From NCBI GenBank assembly GCA_022835595.1, contig BQUP01000010.1:16236-80235 (forward strand): DNA of 64,000 nucleotides, given 5' to 3'. The position numbers and the translations under genes were made by a program. Of this stretch, positions 34,163-45,144 are shown one piece after another; position 1 is the first letter of the stretch, and each line of letters starts with the position of its first letter. The notes beneath the pieces are model-generated. The model was not told the origin of the DNA. It searched no databases and worked only from the letters and a program-made list of their open reading frames with translations. The DNA comes from Cystobasidium ongulense (Eukaryota > Basidiomycota > Cystobasidiomycetes > Cystobasidiales > Cystobasidiaceae).

Positions 34163-35317
34163 TGTGGAAGCTAGCATCAACCATTGTTCTGCTTCCCTTC
34201 CTTTCGAGCGTAGCGTCTTCTCCGTTGGTCTTTGGATCTTCCCTCTTGGAGACCGACGTTGACCTAGGAACCATTCAGCTAGGTGCTCGAGTTCTGGTGT
34301 AAGTAATATACGCAAGATAATTCTTCGAAAGGAAAATGGAGTTTGGAACTGACCTGACATTTTACTATATCATTATTGTTACAGAGGCGACCCCGTCTGC
34401 CCAGCAATTTCAGGCAACGGTCTCAATGCTCGAGTTTTCGCGGCAGTCTCTCTCCGCGAGCGTGCTACGTGAGCATCCATCCCCTTGTTTCGTCTGTTTT
34501 TGTCCAAGATGGATAGCTAATAAAACGCTTGTATGTAGGGTTGCGGCAAAAGTCAACGCTTTGGACTTAGTCAAGTTGAATGTAAAGGCTGCTTTGGAAG
34601 CATCAGTCCAGGTCTGTCTATGCGTACAAGCCTCAGTTGCCAGCAGTAAGTGATACTCCAGCACTATTGACAAGCATTACCCGTTCACTAAATCTTCCCC
34701 ACAGATCTACTCGAAATCCCTGCCTCTGTGAATGCCGAGGCTATAGCAGACCTAAAAGCTGCCGCCCAACTCACATCAAACGTCAATCTTGGTCTGGCTT
34801 TGAATGCTCTCGGTGCTACTATCGATCTAAACTTGACGCCGCTCGGAGTGAGTCCAACAATCAAAGTTTGGACTTGACGATGAATTCGATTAACGAGTTT
34901 GAGGCCTTTTTGCAGAGTTCTCCCTGCAACTGTCCAGCCAATGCTCGTCCCACCTGTGCAGGTGGTCAATGTGGTTGCCAGCAATGCCCTGCTGATCACA
35001 TCTACGACCCGACCACTGGAGGTTGCATCATCAGCTGCCCTACCACCTCGTACCCCAATTGCACCAGTCCTGATGACTGCCAGTGCCTTCCCTGCCCATC
35101 CGGGGCTTCCTTCGACGGAAGTCGAGGGGTTTGTGTGTGCGCTCCCGGAACAGTCATCAACGAGACTGGCACGGCCTGCATTCCCGTTCCATCAGGCCTA
35201 CCCGGTCAGGATCATCGCAAGAAGCGAAGCTACATCAACGTTCCTGAGTATAACAAGCGACAAGCTACCCGTGGGGATATCGTCAAGCGCCTTCAACCAC
35301 ACGCTGGTCAGCTATGA
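34163..35317 (+). CDS. Secreted cysteine-rich protein with dibasic-delimited C-terminal peptides
   Basis: Not a family I can name. Five exons (34163-34298, 34385-34468, 34539-34646, 34705-34847, 34916-35317) give about 290 residues. The N terminus MWKLASTIVLLPFLSSVASS is a clear signal peptide. The middle is aliphatic and Val/Ala/Leu-rich (VAAKVNALDLVKLNVKAALE, NVNLGLALNALGATIDLNL). The last exon encodes an EGF/TIL-like cysteine array: CNCPANARPTCAGGQCGCQQC, CIISCPTTSYPNC, DDCQCLPCPSG and GVCVCAPGTVINETGTAC. It ends with KKRSYINVPEYNKR, QATRGDIVKR and LQPHAGQL. Each KR is a Kex2-type site, so the tail could release short peptides. Function is unknown; a cell-surface, adhesive or signalling role is only inference. 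Confidence 0.85.
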
Positions 35318-35735
35318 GAGGTCTCGGGCGAAGTAATTTGGGATTTACACATAAACTTGCTCGTGCTTCTTATTCTGTTATCGAGACTGTTTAGACACTC
35401 GCTCGAACCTTTACATAACTTAGGACGATACACGTTTGTTTTTTTCTTTCTTCGAGGGCATAGCTGTTTGTTGTGGCCAGAACTTCATGTCGGCTCATTG
35501 GTTTGACGCTTGTTTGCCAATATATATACCAGAATTAGCATCAGTGGTCAGATGTCAGTCTGAGCATCAAGGCCAAGCACACGACGATTGTATCAGGATG
35601 TGCGAGCTAGCCGACTGAAATATATGTTTCAATTATGCCGAGTGTGCACGGCAAGCGAGGTAACTATACAACAGCTACAGTCGCATCTAGCATAAAATTT
35701 ATGTCTGTTACCCAAGTGCACGGGTACTGTAAAAC
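35318..35735. other. Convergent gap, no gene seen
   Basis: 418 bases between the secreted protein and the YRB2-like gene, holding the two 3' ends. No supported frame. Confidence 0.5.
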
Positions 35736-38192
35736 TTACACCTCGGCACCTGCGTTGTTAGAGCGAGAAGTGCTTGTACTTTGTAGCAATTCTTTCAAGT
35801 CCAGCACTGTGTCATATAGCTCCTTGCCTAGCGTTGCGTTCGCACAGCGGACTGTAAAGTGCTGAAGCTTGCCATCTTCGAATGCAGAGAATCTAAGAAA
35901 TTTCTCTTGTGCCAGTGTAACGTTCATTTCCGGGAAAAGACTGATATTGAGGATGAGACGATGGACCGCCTCGGATCGCATGACCATTCGCGCCGACGTC
36001 TTTTCGTCCTCGGTGCTTGTCCTGGTATTTAGGCGCAGCTGGCCAACACCTCTTTCCTTCCAATCGGAATCTTCAAGGACGAATAGCTTAGCTCTAGGCA
36101 TCTGGAATTGTGTAAATTCGTCCTCCTCGCCGGTCAGCATATGTACTGCATATATAGAGCCATATCAGTACAGCTCAATTCGACACAACACAATCGGACA
36201 AGAGTCTCACCTTCCGCAGGGGACTCTGTACGGCGCTCGTTATTGCCAAATGCATCATCCTGAGAATCGTCGGCCTCCGGCTTGCTCTGGTCATCTTTGC
36301 TGTTAGGCCTGTCGAAGGCACTCTTACCGCCAGCGGCCGAGGCGCCAGTGGCGGCGAAGGGGCTAGCGGACGACGAGCTTCCAAACCCAAGAAGCGGAGC
36401 AGCTGTGCTCAAATTGGAGCTCGTGCTTGGATTCGAGGTCATCTTCGATTTAGACGATGCAAATGGGGAAGATGTCCCAGAGCCAAAGGAAGAGAATGGG
36501 TTAACGAAAGGCTTCGACGTTGTTGAGACGGGCGCTGCCGTCGAATTCGCTGGAGAGTAAGAGGACGTTGGCCGACCAAAGTTCGCTTGCACCACTGGTG
36601 TGCTTCCGGATGGTGCCGGAGCGTTCATGACTGGTGCCGCTGGGCTAGGTGGAGCGGAAAATTCAGTCGGTGTGCTCGCCAAAGAGCGCTTCCTGCCATC
36701 AAAGTCGGTAGAAGGGGGTATAGATGTCTCTACCTCCCCAAGAGGTCGAGGTGTCTCTGGCGGATTCGCTTCTGTGGATATGTCCGACAAGGCGTCTGAA
36801 GGTGTATCGAAGCCAGATAATGAGGATGAATTAGGCAATGCTGAATGTAGATGTAGATGCGGCGTTGAAGTCCCGGCTGCCGAACCAGAAGCGCCTCGGA
36901 GGGAGGACATGGACGACATCCGGCTCGAAGACTTTGTAGCTGAGAGGGAATCGAGGTAGTCGGTATCGCCAACGTTGGAGCCTGTTTCTGCGCGAACGGA
37001 AGAAGCTGGTGAGGGTGGAGGAACGAATCGAGGTGCATTTTGTATCGCAGAGACCGCATTCCTAGTCACAGGATCGTGCGGCGGAAGGTCGAAAGCAGGC
37101 ACGCTTGTAGCTGAAGCCGTAGCGGAAGGTGTTGCCGTTTCGTCTATGACAACATCACCATCGTGATTATGCAGGTCCCCATTGCGTTCTGCTTCAGCAG
37201 CCGATGCAGGAAGCTCGGAGATCTCCTCTAGCAGATTTTCGGCTGGTGGTGAGGGTGCGGCTGAAGCTGTCGAGCGGTTGGATTCGCCCTCCTCAGTCGT
37301 CATATCCTGAACACGCTCTCGCATTTCCTTTATGCGCGAGGTCTCCGGTTCGGTTTGCGTATTGCCGGATATCAGCGAGCTGGTCGAGGCCGTGACTGGT
37401 GTATCGGGTGGTGTGTCCTTGTTTGTAGACGTTGGGCCAAAGTCATTTTGACCTGCAACAGCAGGACTTTGAGGAATTGAGGATGGCCGGGGTGTGCCAG
37501 GTGGGGTGGCGTCGGCATCTAAGTCCTGCTCGACTTCTGGTCTAGGTACAAATGATGTGCCTGTGCCTCCTACGATGTCCTGTAATGAGCCGTCCCGCGA
37601 GACAATACGGCTGTTCGGTGACACATAACAAACAATGTTTTAGCAGGTTGAACTGGGCGAGCAGGAAGCTTCCAAGCTGGAATAGTGATGGACCATGGAG
37701 ATGTCCTTACTTACCCTTTCTTTGCTGCATGGCTGGTTGCACTGGGACCTTCAGTAGAACTTGCGAGACCTGCATCATCCGCCTGCATGCGAAAAGCAAC
37801 AAGACTGAGGTCAACACAGTGCTCGCACAGCAGAACAATCATGAGCAAGGTGACTTACGCCAGGCGTCGTGGGACCAAATTGACTGTCTCTGTCGCGTTT
37901 ACGGGGACCTGGGTACGCAGTATGCGAGGCATCACACCGTACCAGCGTTGTGTCGAACGGACGTGCGAGCGAGCAGAGCGGAACGACGAGGCAGAAACAG
38001 ATTCGAGGGACGATAAGGATAGTAAGGCAAGCTCGTCAGGATATGTACCAGCGTAGTCTCCTGCTCTCAGCCCGAGTGCCAGCCCAGCTCACCTGTCGCT
38101 TCGAGGTCGATGGCAGTCGGCGTCGACCGGTCTTCTCTGCTCTTCAGCCTGGGCGACTTGAGCACGGCCGCATTGCTTTCTTGGTCTTCCAT
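35736..38192 (-). CDS. YRB2: Yrb2/RanBP3-like Ran-binding nuclear transport protein
   Basis: Nuclear Ran-GTP binding cofactor for Crm1-dependent export. Start MEDQESNAAVLKSPRLKSRE at 38192. Short exons follow with GPRKRDRDSQFGPTTPG and ADDAGLASSTEGPSATSHAAKK, the basic element shared by Yrb2 proteins. A long disordered exon (about 37620-36210) is rich in Ser, Pro and Thr with scattered FG pairs (FGSGTSSPF, LLGFGSSSSASPF). The final exon is a RanBD1 domain: VHMLTGEEDEFTQFQMPRAK, WKERGVGQLRLN, MVMRSEAVHRLILNISLFPE and HFTVRCANATLGKELYD. It ends NNAGAEV with stop 35736-35738. About 700 residues. The Nup2/Nup50 alternative is less likely because of the KRDRD element near the start. Confidence 0.88.
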
Positions 38193-38406
38193 GCTGCCAG
38201 TACCGTCGTGCGTGCTGGATAGAATGTGACTCTTGATCCTTGTGTTCGATGATGGTCAAGCTGGAAGCGTGCTTTGCAGTGGCAAGCCGGCCGTATAGAC
38301 GACCATACACAAGTGGCAAGAAGAAGCTCGCAGTATATGCAACGTTTGAAAAGTAGACCTTAACAGATACAATGGACTCGCTGGCTACCTTTCTGCAAAC
38401 ACTAGG

Positions 38407-39760
38407 CTATGGTTTACTGGGAGGAGCTACTACATCACCCGCATACACCATCTCCTTGGCACCAACAGTCCCTGTTCTGCCTTGCACTCCGAATGTGATT
38501 TGGGATGCACCATACTTGCCTACAGATGTAGGTGCCTCTGAAGCTTCCAGAGCGGGCCAGCTTCTGCCGTCTGCCTTTTGGAGCACAACCTCGACTTTCG
38601 TACCTAGTATCCGGTACGAACTCTGTGCTGCATCGATAGGGCCGAACAGATCAAACGACTTCTTGAATCTTTTCGACCCTGGCAGCAATAGATCGACATG
38701 AAGCGTCCACTCCTCAAACTTCACCGTTGACTTCTGCTTGTCTGATTGCTTGCCAAAGACAGAGGCGATGACCTGGAAGTTTAGTTCAGCACACTGCTGA
38801 GACTGCTGAGACTCATAGACCACAAATCATGTCATGCGACTCACCTGTGTAGGTGTTTGATACATGTCATGGCGACATTGCACAAGCTCCTCCTCCCCTT
38901 CTTTCGTCTCCTTGGGCTGTCCCACAAAGCAGTGCTTGCTGGTCCTGCATCCCTCAATCTTCAGGAATTCCTCAAATTCTAGCACCCTCCTCTTACAGCA
39001 CACATACCCTTTACTGCCTTCATGAAAGATAGCTGGCAGAGGATGGTAGCGACATTCGTCGTTCGACCTTGTCATGTCTTCTTGATAGACAGCTTTGCAC
39101 CCTCCTCGCTTGCAGTGCGCTCCAGCGGGGATGGTGATGCCTTCGGGATCTTGGTCTTCGACTGGTGTGGTAGTCGAAGATGTAGTAGCAGAGGGCGTCG
39201 AGGGCCGCTCTTTATAGACAGGCGGCTTGCCAGATGAGCTGGCGACGCTGCCGTTAGGCGCAGCCTGACCATCCGCACCATTCGCTACCGGAGCTAGCGA
39301 AGCAGAAGTCGCATTGTCTCCTACATTCGCAGTGACCACAGGGGCTTTGACTTCAGATGCTTCAGTAGAATGACTTCCAGTTGCGCATCCGGGGATCTTG
39401 AGGAATTCGTCAAAGGAAAGGACAGGCTTGTTTGTATCCTTGCAGCATGTGTATGACTTTAAGCCTTCGTGGAAAAGAGGTGCACCAGGGTGAAAATGGC
39501 AGTCGGCACCATTGTTGTTCGCTGGGTCGAACTGTAAATTATCACAATTAGGTAACAATACAAGGCGCCAAATGATGATTTGGATGGAGCAGATTGGGGG
39601 TTCCACAAGCAAGCGAAGACGTCCAGAGCAAGGAAATAGTAGTGAGTGGTATTGGTAGAAAGTAGACACAAGGCCTTTGTTACTGAATATCGGCTGCACA
39701 CACGTGTATTGGGACCTTACTCACGGTCGCGCCGCAGCCAATGCGAGTGCACTTTTCCAT
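38407..39760 (-). CDS. CHORD and CS domain cochaperone (CHORDC1/RAR1-like)
   Basis: Hsp90 cochaperone family that binds zinc through two CHORD domains. Start MEKCTRIGCGAT at 39760 is followed by an intron of about 190 bases. CHORD1: FDPANNNGADCHFHPGAPLF, SYTCCKDTNKPVLSFDEFL and IPGCATGSH. A Ser/Thr/Ala linker of about 80 residues follows. CHORD2: CKRGGCKAVYQEDMTRSNDE, CRYHPLPAIFHEG, GYVCCKRRVLEFEEFL and IEGCRTSKH. The last exon is a CS domain (p23-like): STVKFEEWTLHVDLLLPG, SSYRILGTKVEVVLQKADG, SWPALE. About 380 residues. Metazoan-like CHORD-CHORD-CS order; plant RAR1 lacks the CS domain. It lies 214 bases downstream of the YRB2-like start, and the starts at 39760 and 40004 share a 243-base divergent promoter. 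Confidence 0.94.
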
Positions 39761-40003
39761 CTTGAAGCGCTACTATAGCCTCTTCAGTTGCAGACGACCG
39801 GTCTTTGATGTCTTCAGAGCCCAGGCATACACGCTCGCAGCGTTTCGAGTTGGAGCTGTGACGAGCTTACATTTCAAAAAGCGTGATCAAGGCAGCAGCT
39901 TTCCGCGAAATTTCTAGAAGGCTGACTTGGACCACATACAACAGCAGCTGCAGCACACCCCACCGCTAGCAAGCATACAGTCACCAGAGACTCTACTGGT
40001 ATC

Positions 40004-40968
40004 ATGGGATACGACGCCGAGTGGAGCTTTGTGCCGTCGTCTGTCACGACCAAGGCGGCCTTTTACGATCACATCCTCGACAGCTTAAAAGGCCTGCTTG
40101 CTGTACAAGATGGCGAAAAGCATGACTGGGTATGTGAAGCATTTGAGAAAGTGGTATCTGAGCAGGACTGAGTACCCGTGACTTCGTCTTTCCCACTTGA
40201 CTTTCGTGCCAAAATCCGATTCTCTGCCATCTGCCCTACTATACGAAATATTCCGAAAGAGAGGTCTCTGCCTTGTCTAGCGTTTCTAGTGTTCTCTTCA
40301 ATTCATATGCAGACTTTCCTGCTCATTTCGGCACTGGTCGGCGAGTGAATTGGGCCGGTATGCTTGCCCTCGTGCTTTCTGAAATTCTTATATCCTGGCT
40401 CAGACATTCCATGCAGGTTTCTACATGATTCCCTCTCTTTATCCAAGCTCTTCTGCGAGTGAAACATCGGATCTACACGATCCTCGACATCTCCTTCTTG
40501 GACCCTACCAAGGCCGTCCGGGATGCCTTCAGATACCGCTCAAGAACAAGCGGAAAGGTGTATGTGCGGACTCGTTCCTGTCGCGACGAATGTGGGTTTC
40601 GCTTGTGAAAGAGCTCGCAAAAAGCTTGCACAAACTCCTTGGGCTGATGGTCTCCAATCCTCGCAATGTCATGTTGCTCTTTCTCCATGCCCAGTGTTAC
40701 GGTGCAAGATGTACACAAAGTGCCTGGACATATCGCCTGCGATGCTAGCACGCAATGCGAGCTCGTAGTCCCCCTGGTTTTGCATGCATCGTCGACACCG
40801 GCAGATCATCAACACAACAGCATAGTTCTGGGCGTTCTCGACCTCGACTGTCAGAGAGCAGACTCGTGGAGTAGCGAGGACGAGGAAGGCCTGCGAATGA
40901 TTGTAGACTGGCTTATGAGGGAAGATGGAGTAGTGAACTGGACGGGAGCGGTAAGGCGTCATCTTTAG
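40004..40968 (+). CDS. Free methionine-R-sulfoxide reductase (GAF domain)
   Basis: Reduces free methionine-R-sulfoxide with thioredoxin electrons; yeast YKL069W is the reference. Start MGYDAEWSFVPSSVTTKAAF at 40004. Spliced exons give LLAVQDGEKHDW, VSALSSVSSVLFNSYADFP, RRVNWAGFYMIPSLYP, HLLLGPYQGRPGCLQIPL, KGVCADSFLSRR, then IVTVQDVHKVPGHIACDAST, CELVVPLVLHA and SIVLGVLDLDCQ. The three family cysteines (GRPGC, KGVC, HIAC) are all present. Unlike the usual GKGVCG, this protein reads KNKRKGVCAD and has a longer loop after FYM. The exon ending RRI uses a GTGGGT donor and is the least certain junction. About 230 residues. Confidence 0.88.
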
Positions 40969-41297
40969 TGCAGACGATTCCCGTCTCGACCGAATTCGCA
41001 TGAACTGCATCATTAGTAGCAATTGCATATGGTTATTGCATGCATAGTTACAACTGTACGAACACAGTATGTCCATAATATAATAGAAGAGACATCCGGC
41101 AACGAAATCACTACCCCTGCGAGGGCCTAATTCTGATCTACTCCAGCTTGCCCAATAACACTCCAACCCAGCTTGTGCTTATGCATGTGCGAAGTGGCGT
41201 TGTATTATTTGGTCCAGTGTCCGCCGGCCTAGCTCGAAGCTGCCACCCAGCTACGATTCCTATTCCTTCTTTTTGCCGACCAACCCGCGCGCAAGGT
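40969..41297. promoter_or_regulatory. Gap between the methionine sulfoxide reductase and SAM37-like genes
   Basis: 329 bases, AT-rich on the left (TTATTGCATGCATAG and a TATAATATAATAGAAG patch near 41070-41090). No gene. It probably holds a 3' UTR and the SAM37-like promoter. Confidence 0.45.
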
Positions 41298-42306
41298 ATG
41301 CATCCTGAGCAAGCTACATTGGTAGTGTGGCCTGGACGTGGAGCTCTTCCATCTCTGGATCCAGCCTGTCTAGGTTCGCAGCCTGTACCTGATCTGCACG
41401 AAGTAGACGCTCACAAACGATACATTAACAGTGGCAATCGCGCTGGCCAGTCTTGCCTCTGGCATTAATGCCTTCATCAGGATCACCAGGATGCAAGTCG
41501 GTGGTGTATCTCTTCTGACCGGTAGGCCAATGCAGGTTCGCCGAGCTACACATTCTGACGCTGATCGCGAAGTTCCACTAGGTAGTCGATGTCCGCCGTT
41601 CTTGCAGGCGGATATCAGCGAGCAAGAACCCAAGAATGGGATGTATGACATGACAAAGGCAATAAACATCACTCTTTCAGCAGACACGGCTGCACTCGTC
41701 GCATTTATGCATGCAGAGCTGAGGCCTTTGATCGAGTATATCGCTTTCGCCCAGCCAAATAACTGGTACTCCGTATTTCGCAAAGTCTATGCACAAGGCT
41801 CCCACTTTCCCCTGAATGTTATACTGCCAGAAACCATCAGACGAACAGCCATTCAAGACTTGAAAGCCGCTCAGTTTCGAATCCCAGTTGACGGTGAACT
41901 GCTTAACGGCGACGACACGGAAACACCCTTGACAACTAGCGGTCACACTTTTTCCGAACGTGTACAAGCTGTACGAACTCGCCATCGTGACCATCAGGCT
42001 CGTCTTCGCTCCTCTTTCAGTGATCAAGCCTTCCTGAAAAGAGCTGCTTCTGTCCTCAATGTCTTGAATGCGGCTTTACCAGAACAGCGCCACAGCTATT
42101 ACTACGGAGTGACCCAAGCTACAGCTGCCGATGCGGTCTCGTGCGCGTATCTATCTATCCTCCTATTCGACGGGCTTCCAGAAAAGTCTACGGCAAGGTA
42201 TTTAGAGAACCAGTATTCCCGGATCGTGGAGCATACCAAAAGAATGTCGAAGATGCTTTTTGATCGTTTCTCAGATGCTCATCCGGTCGTTAGCAAATCA
42301 GAATAA
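41298..42306 (+). CDS. SAM37: SAM37/metaxin-like mitochondrial outer-membrane import protein
   Basis: Component of the SAM complex, which inserts beta-barrel proteins in the mitochondrial outer membrane. Start MHPEQATLVVWPGRGALPSL at 41298. This opening (VWPGRGALPSLDPACL) matches the Sam37/metaxin thioredoxin-like N terminus. After a short intron, exon 2 gives VAIALASLASGINAFIRITR. The C-terminal GST-like helices end with LPEQRHSYYYGVTQATAADAV, LSILLFDGLPEKSTA and LENQYSRIVEHTKRMSKM. About 315 residues. No C-terminal membrane anchor is obvious, so peripheral attachment is possible. Family assignment is from pattern only, not alignment. Confidence 0.78.
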
Positions 42307-42920
42307 GAGCTAAAGCGAGAATCAAATCCGTTACAGAATCCAAGGTTTCATGCCTGTATGTTTGATCTCGGTATACTGCACGATTCGATCGTGCCTGGCT
42401 GGGAATGCGCGCTCGCCTCCCTTATACTTGGTTTACAAGGCCATCAAAATACGGCGACCTGTCTCTAACTAGGTAACCATGTGGGAATCTGCCAGCAAGA
42501 ACGGCGAGTAGCTAAATATCACCACATAGCGTGCACGAGGTACCTCTACAGCCGGTGAACTGTGTGCGCCCCTCCCCTTTCAAAACACCGATGATGCCAG
42601 TCAGAATCGGAACCCAGTGCTCTATCATACCAACGACCTTGTCTTTATGATTTCTTAAGGACGTACGTTACAAGCTACGCTTAGAAGTCATCTTCACTCG
42701 AAGCATTGCGGATTCGGATCTACAGCAAGGTATCCGACAAGTTCAACTGCACACGGAAACCGTATTCAAGAGGCCGACCTGGGTTGGGTCCTCGATCGGA
42801 GCTCCCGTCTATGCTGGTCAATCAGGTGAGTACTCGCTTCCATCTGTTTCCAATGGCCAAGGAGGAGCGTTGAAATAGTCTCTCACTCGTCAGTCAACTA
42901 CCGTCCGATTATTACAAGAA
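42307..42920. promoter_or_regulatory. Upstream region of the seven-helix gene, no gene seen
   Basis: 614 bases without a supported frame. It contains CTCCCTTATACTTGG and GCGCCCCTCCCC patches. Confidence 0.45.
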
Positions 42921-44264
42921 ATGGTTTCTGCTGTGACACCGGTTGCGACAAGCAGTGCAGATGAATCCTATAACATGCATCAAAGAAGGATTGTTGGTCC
43001 CTACTTGATTGGCTGCTTGGTGCAGTCTTTGCTGTTTGGCATAATTTGCAATCAGTACTGGACTCTGCTTGTGCGCAGCAAAATACAGTTGTCTCGTCAA
43101 CTTCGTCTGTTCCTGCTATCCTTAGTAGCCTTCAATCTGGGCAATGAAGCTGCGTCTTTGGCAGTAAGTGGGACCTTCGCCTGAAGGGCACAAACAAGTT
43201 GTTCTCATATCTCCGTTATACCTCTCAGGCTATCTGGCATTTGATCGTGGATTACATATCTCATCCACGTCAAACTTTCATGTTCCGTAGGCAACCACCC
43301 TCATACTCTCGATGTGGTCAAGCTAACACTGAGCACTTGTCGGCGTCGAAAGGCTCCCCGGCGTCTGTCGCTATCATATCCTTCTACACTTTGATCGTAC
43401 ACATGTGTGCAATCTTCTTCGCGAGGCGCTGCTACATCCTTACGGGGCGCAACAGACTGGTGGGATGGTTATTTTGGATCGGAATAGGGATTAGTCTGGC
43501 GGTAGCATCGTTGACGTGTGCTTTGAACGTCTATGTTACCATGAAAGGGAAGTCGTTCGTTGAGGTCCGTTCAAATTTCACTTTGACAATGCCACAAGGG
43601 GCTGGTCTAAACAACGCTTCTCCAGACACGCTTGTTCCTCACTATTGCATTGGGTCTTCAAGCTGCTCTGAACGTGGTCATTTCTGGTATTCTGGTCGTC
43701 AAAATTGAAAAGCGAGATCTGCGATAGTGAGTGCGCGGCTGAACGACAAGAGCGACCCCAAGCCGACGAGTATTTAGCCTCCACACGGCAGTTCAGCAGA
43801 TCGTGGTCTACGCCCTTACAACAGCAAGCATCTCTGCTATACTCGGCGTTTGTGAAGCCTTTTTGCTTATGCTCTTCTGGAGGAAGACATCGGCACACGC
43901 AGCGATAGGATTGGTGATGCCTGGTATTGCGACCATGTCTGTCATTGTGACCATTCGCGCCAGACAATGTCTGGCTGCCACGATTAAGCCACCAGTATTG
44001 AGCACCGAAGTTATACGCGCTTTACCGTGCATGGTCCAGTCACAGAGTTCGGAAAGCCCGCGCTTTGAAGATGCTGAAACCGTGGTGATCCTAGTAAGCA
44101 AATCTTGTTGATTGAGACCGCACGGACGGACGTGCACTGATAAAGCTGTGGTCTAGGTGGATAATACACCCAGAAGCCTTTCAACGCCGCAGCCACATGC
44201 ACAGAGCCCACCTGGAGGCTCAGCCACCTTCTTGCGGAAATCTTCGTTGTCAGCTGTGTCCTGA
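42921..44264 (+). CDS. Seven-helix fungal membrane protein (DUF6534-like)
   Basis: Six or so exons give about 350 residues with seven hydrophobic segments. N-terminal GPYLIGCLVQSLLFGIICNQ resembles the GPLLIG... opening of a large basidiomycete membrane family. Further segments are QLRLFLLSLVAFNLGNEAAS, VAIISFYTLIVHMCAIFFAR, LVGWLFWIGIGISLAVASLT, TRLFLTIALGLQAALNVVIS, QQIVVYALTTASISAILGVC and LVMPGIATMSVIVTIRARQC. The motif ARRCYILTGRNRLVGW after the third or fourth helix matches the family's RVKVLTGN... loop. The cytosolic tail is short and Ser-rich, ending KSSLSAVS. Family members have no assigned function; a sensor or receptor role is inference. Start MVSAVTPVATSSADESYNMH at 42921. Confidence 0.75.
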
Positions 44265-45144
44265 AAGTCAACAACCCAAGACGGCCAATCTATCTATCGA
44301 ACCAATAGTACCTGCATATCGCGCGTCTCGAGCGATCAAAAGTGATGTCCACGCCCGCCGTCGCAACGATAGGAGGATGTTAAGGGCTGTGCGTGCTGAG
44401 CGCAGAAAAACATGTCTCGCATTTGCAGAAGGTGCGATAGCTGGATTTGCCAACACATGCTGGCGCGCTAGCGTGGCATCAGTAAGGGCGTCCAGGGTGG
44501 CATAGACTTGAGCCATAGGTACGGATAACGGATTGGTTGCGACAGAGAGTACAGTAGTAGTAAATTATGCTTACCGATACCGTATCACCGACTTGCGCTA
44601 TGTACCTCACCCGGAACCTTCGCAGTCCTGGCTGTGCAGCCGAACGGACACGTGCCCCCGGCGCGGGCTGGAAACTTCGCTGCAAAGGCCGAAACGTAGG
44701 CATGAACGACGAACGACGGCAACACCATAACAAGAGGCACCTTCACTTCAGCTCTCATTCACCTCAAGAAGATCAATTTCTCACACTCACTTTCCGACAA
44801 TACTTTGGTAGTCCAATTCTGCGTCAACTCGTGGTTATTGCCCAGCTTATTCGCGCCACCGCCACACCGAAGACGCGCCTCACAGATTTCAGCCGAAGGT
44901 GTCAACAATACTACTCTCGACTTTCTCTGCATGCGTCACAGCAAGACGCAACTTACACTCATTCGCTTGTAACGAGGTAGTCTAGAGTAAGCTCGCCTTC
45001 TCCATCTGTAGTCTCTGTCGCGCCGTCACTCATCTGCCGACTTTCGAAAACTGCAGGACCTCGCCGCGTCGGTCTCGGTGACCACTTTTTGAACATCAAT
45101 ACCACTCGTGTCAGCTTCAACTCTTCTGTCTAAAACCAATCAAG
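44265..45144. promoter_or_regulatory. Upstream region of the GMC oxidase gene, no gene seen
   Basis: 880 bases. Short overlapping frames on both strands show no splice logic or family resemblance. The right end is pyrimidine-rich, as expected for a leader. Confidence 0.45.
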
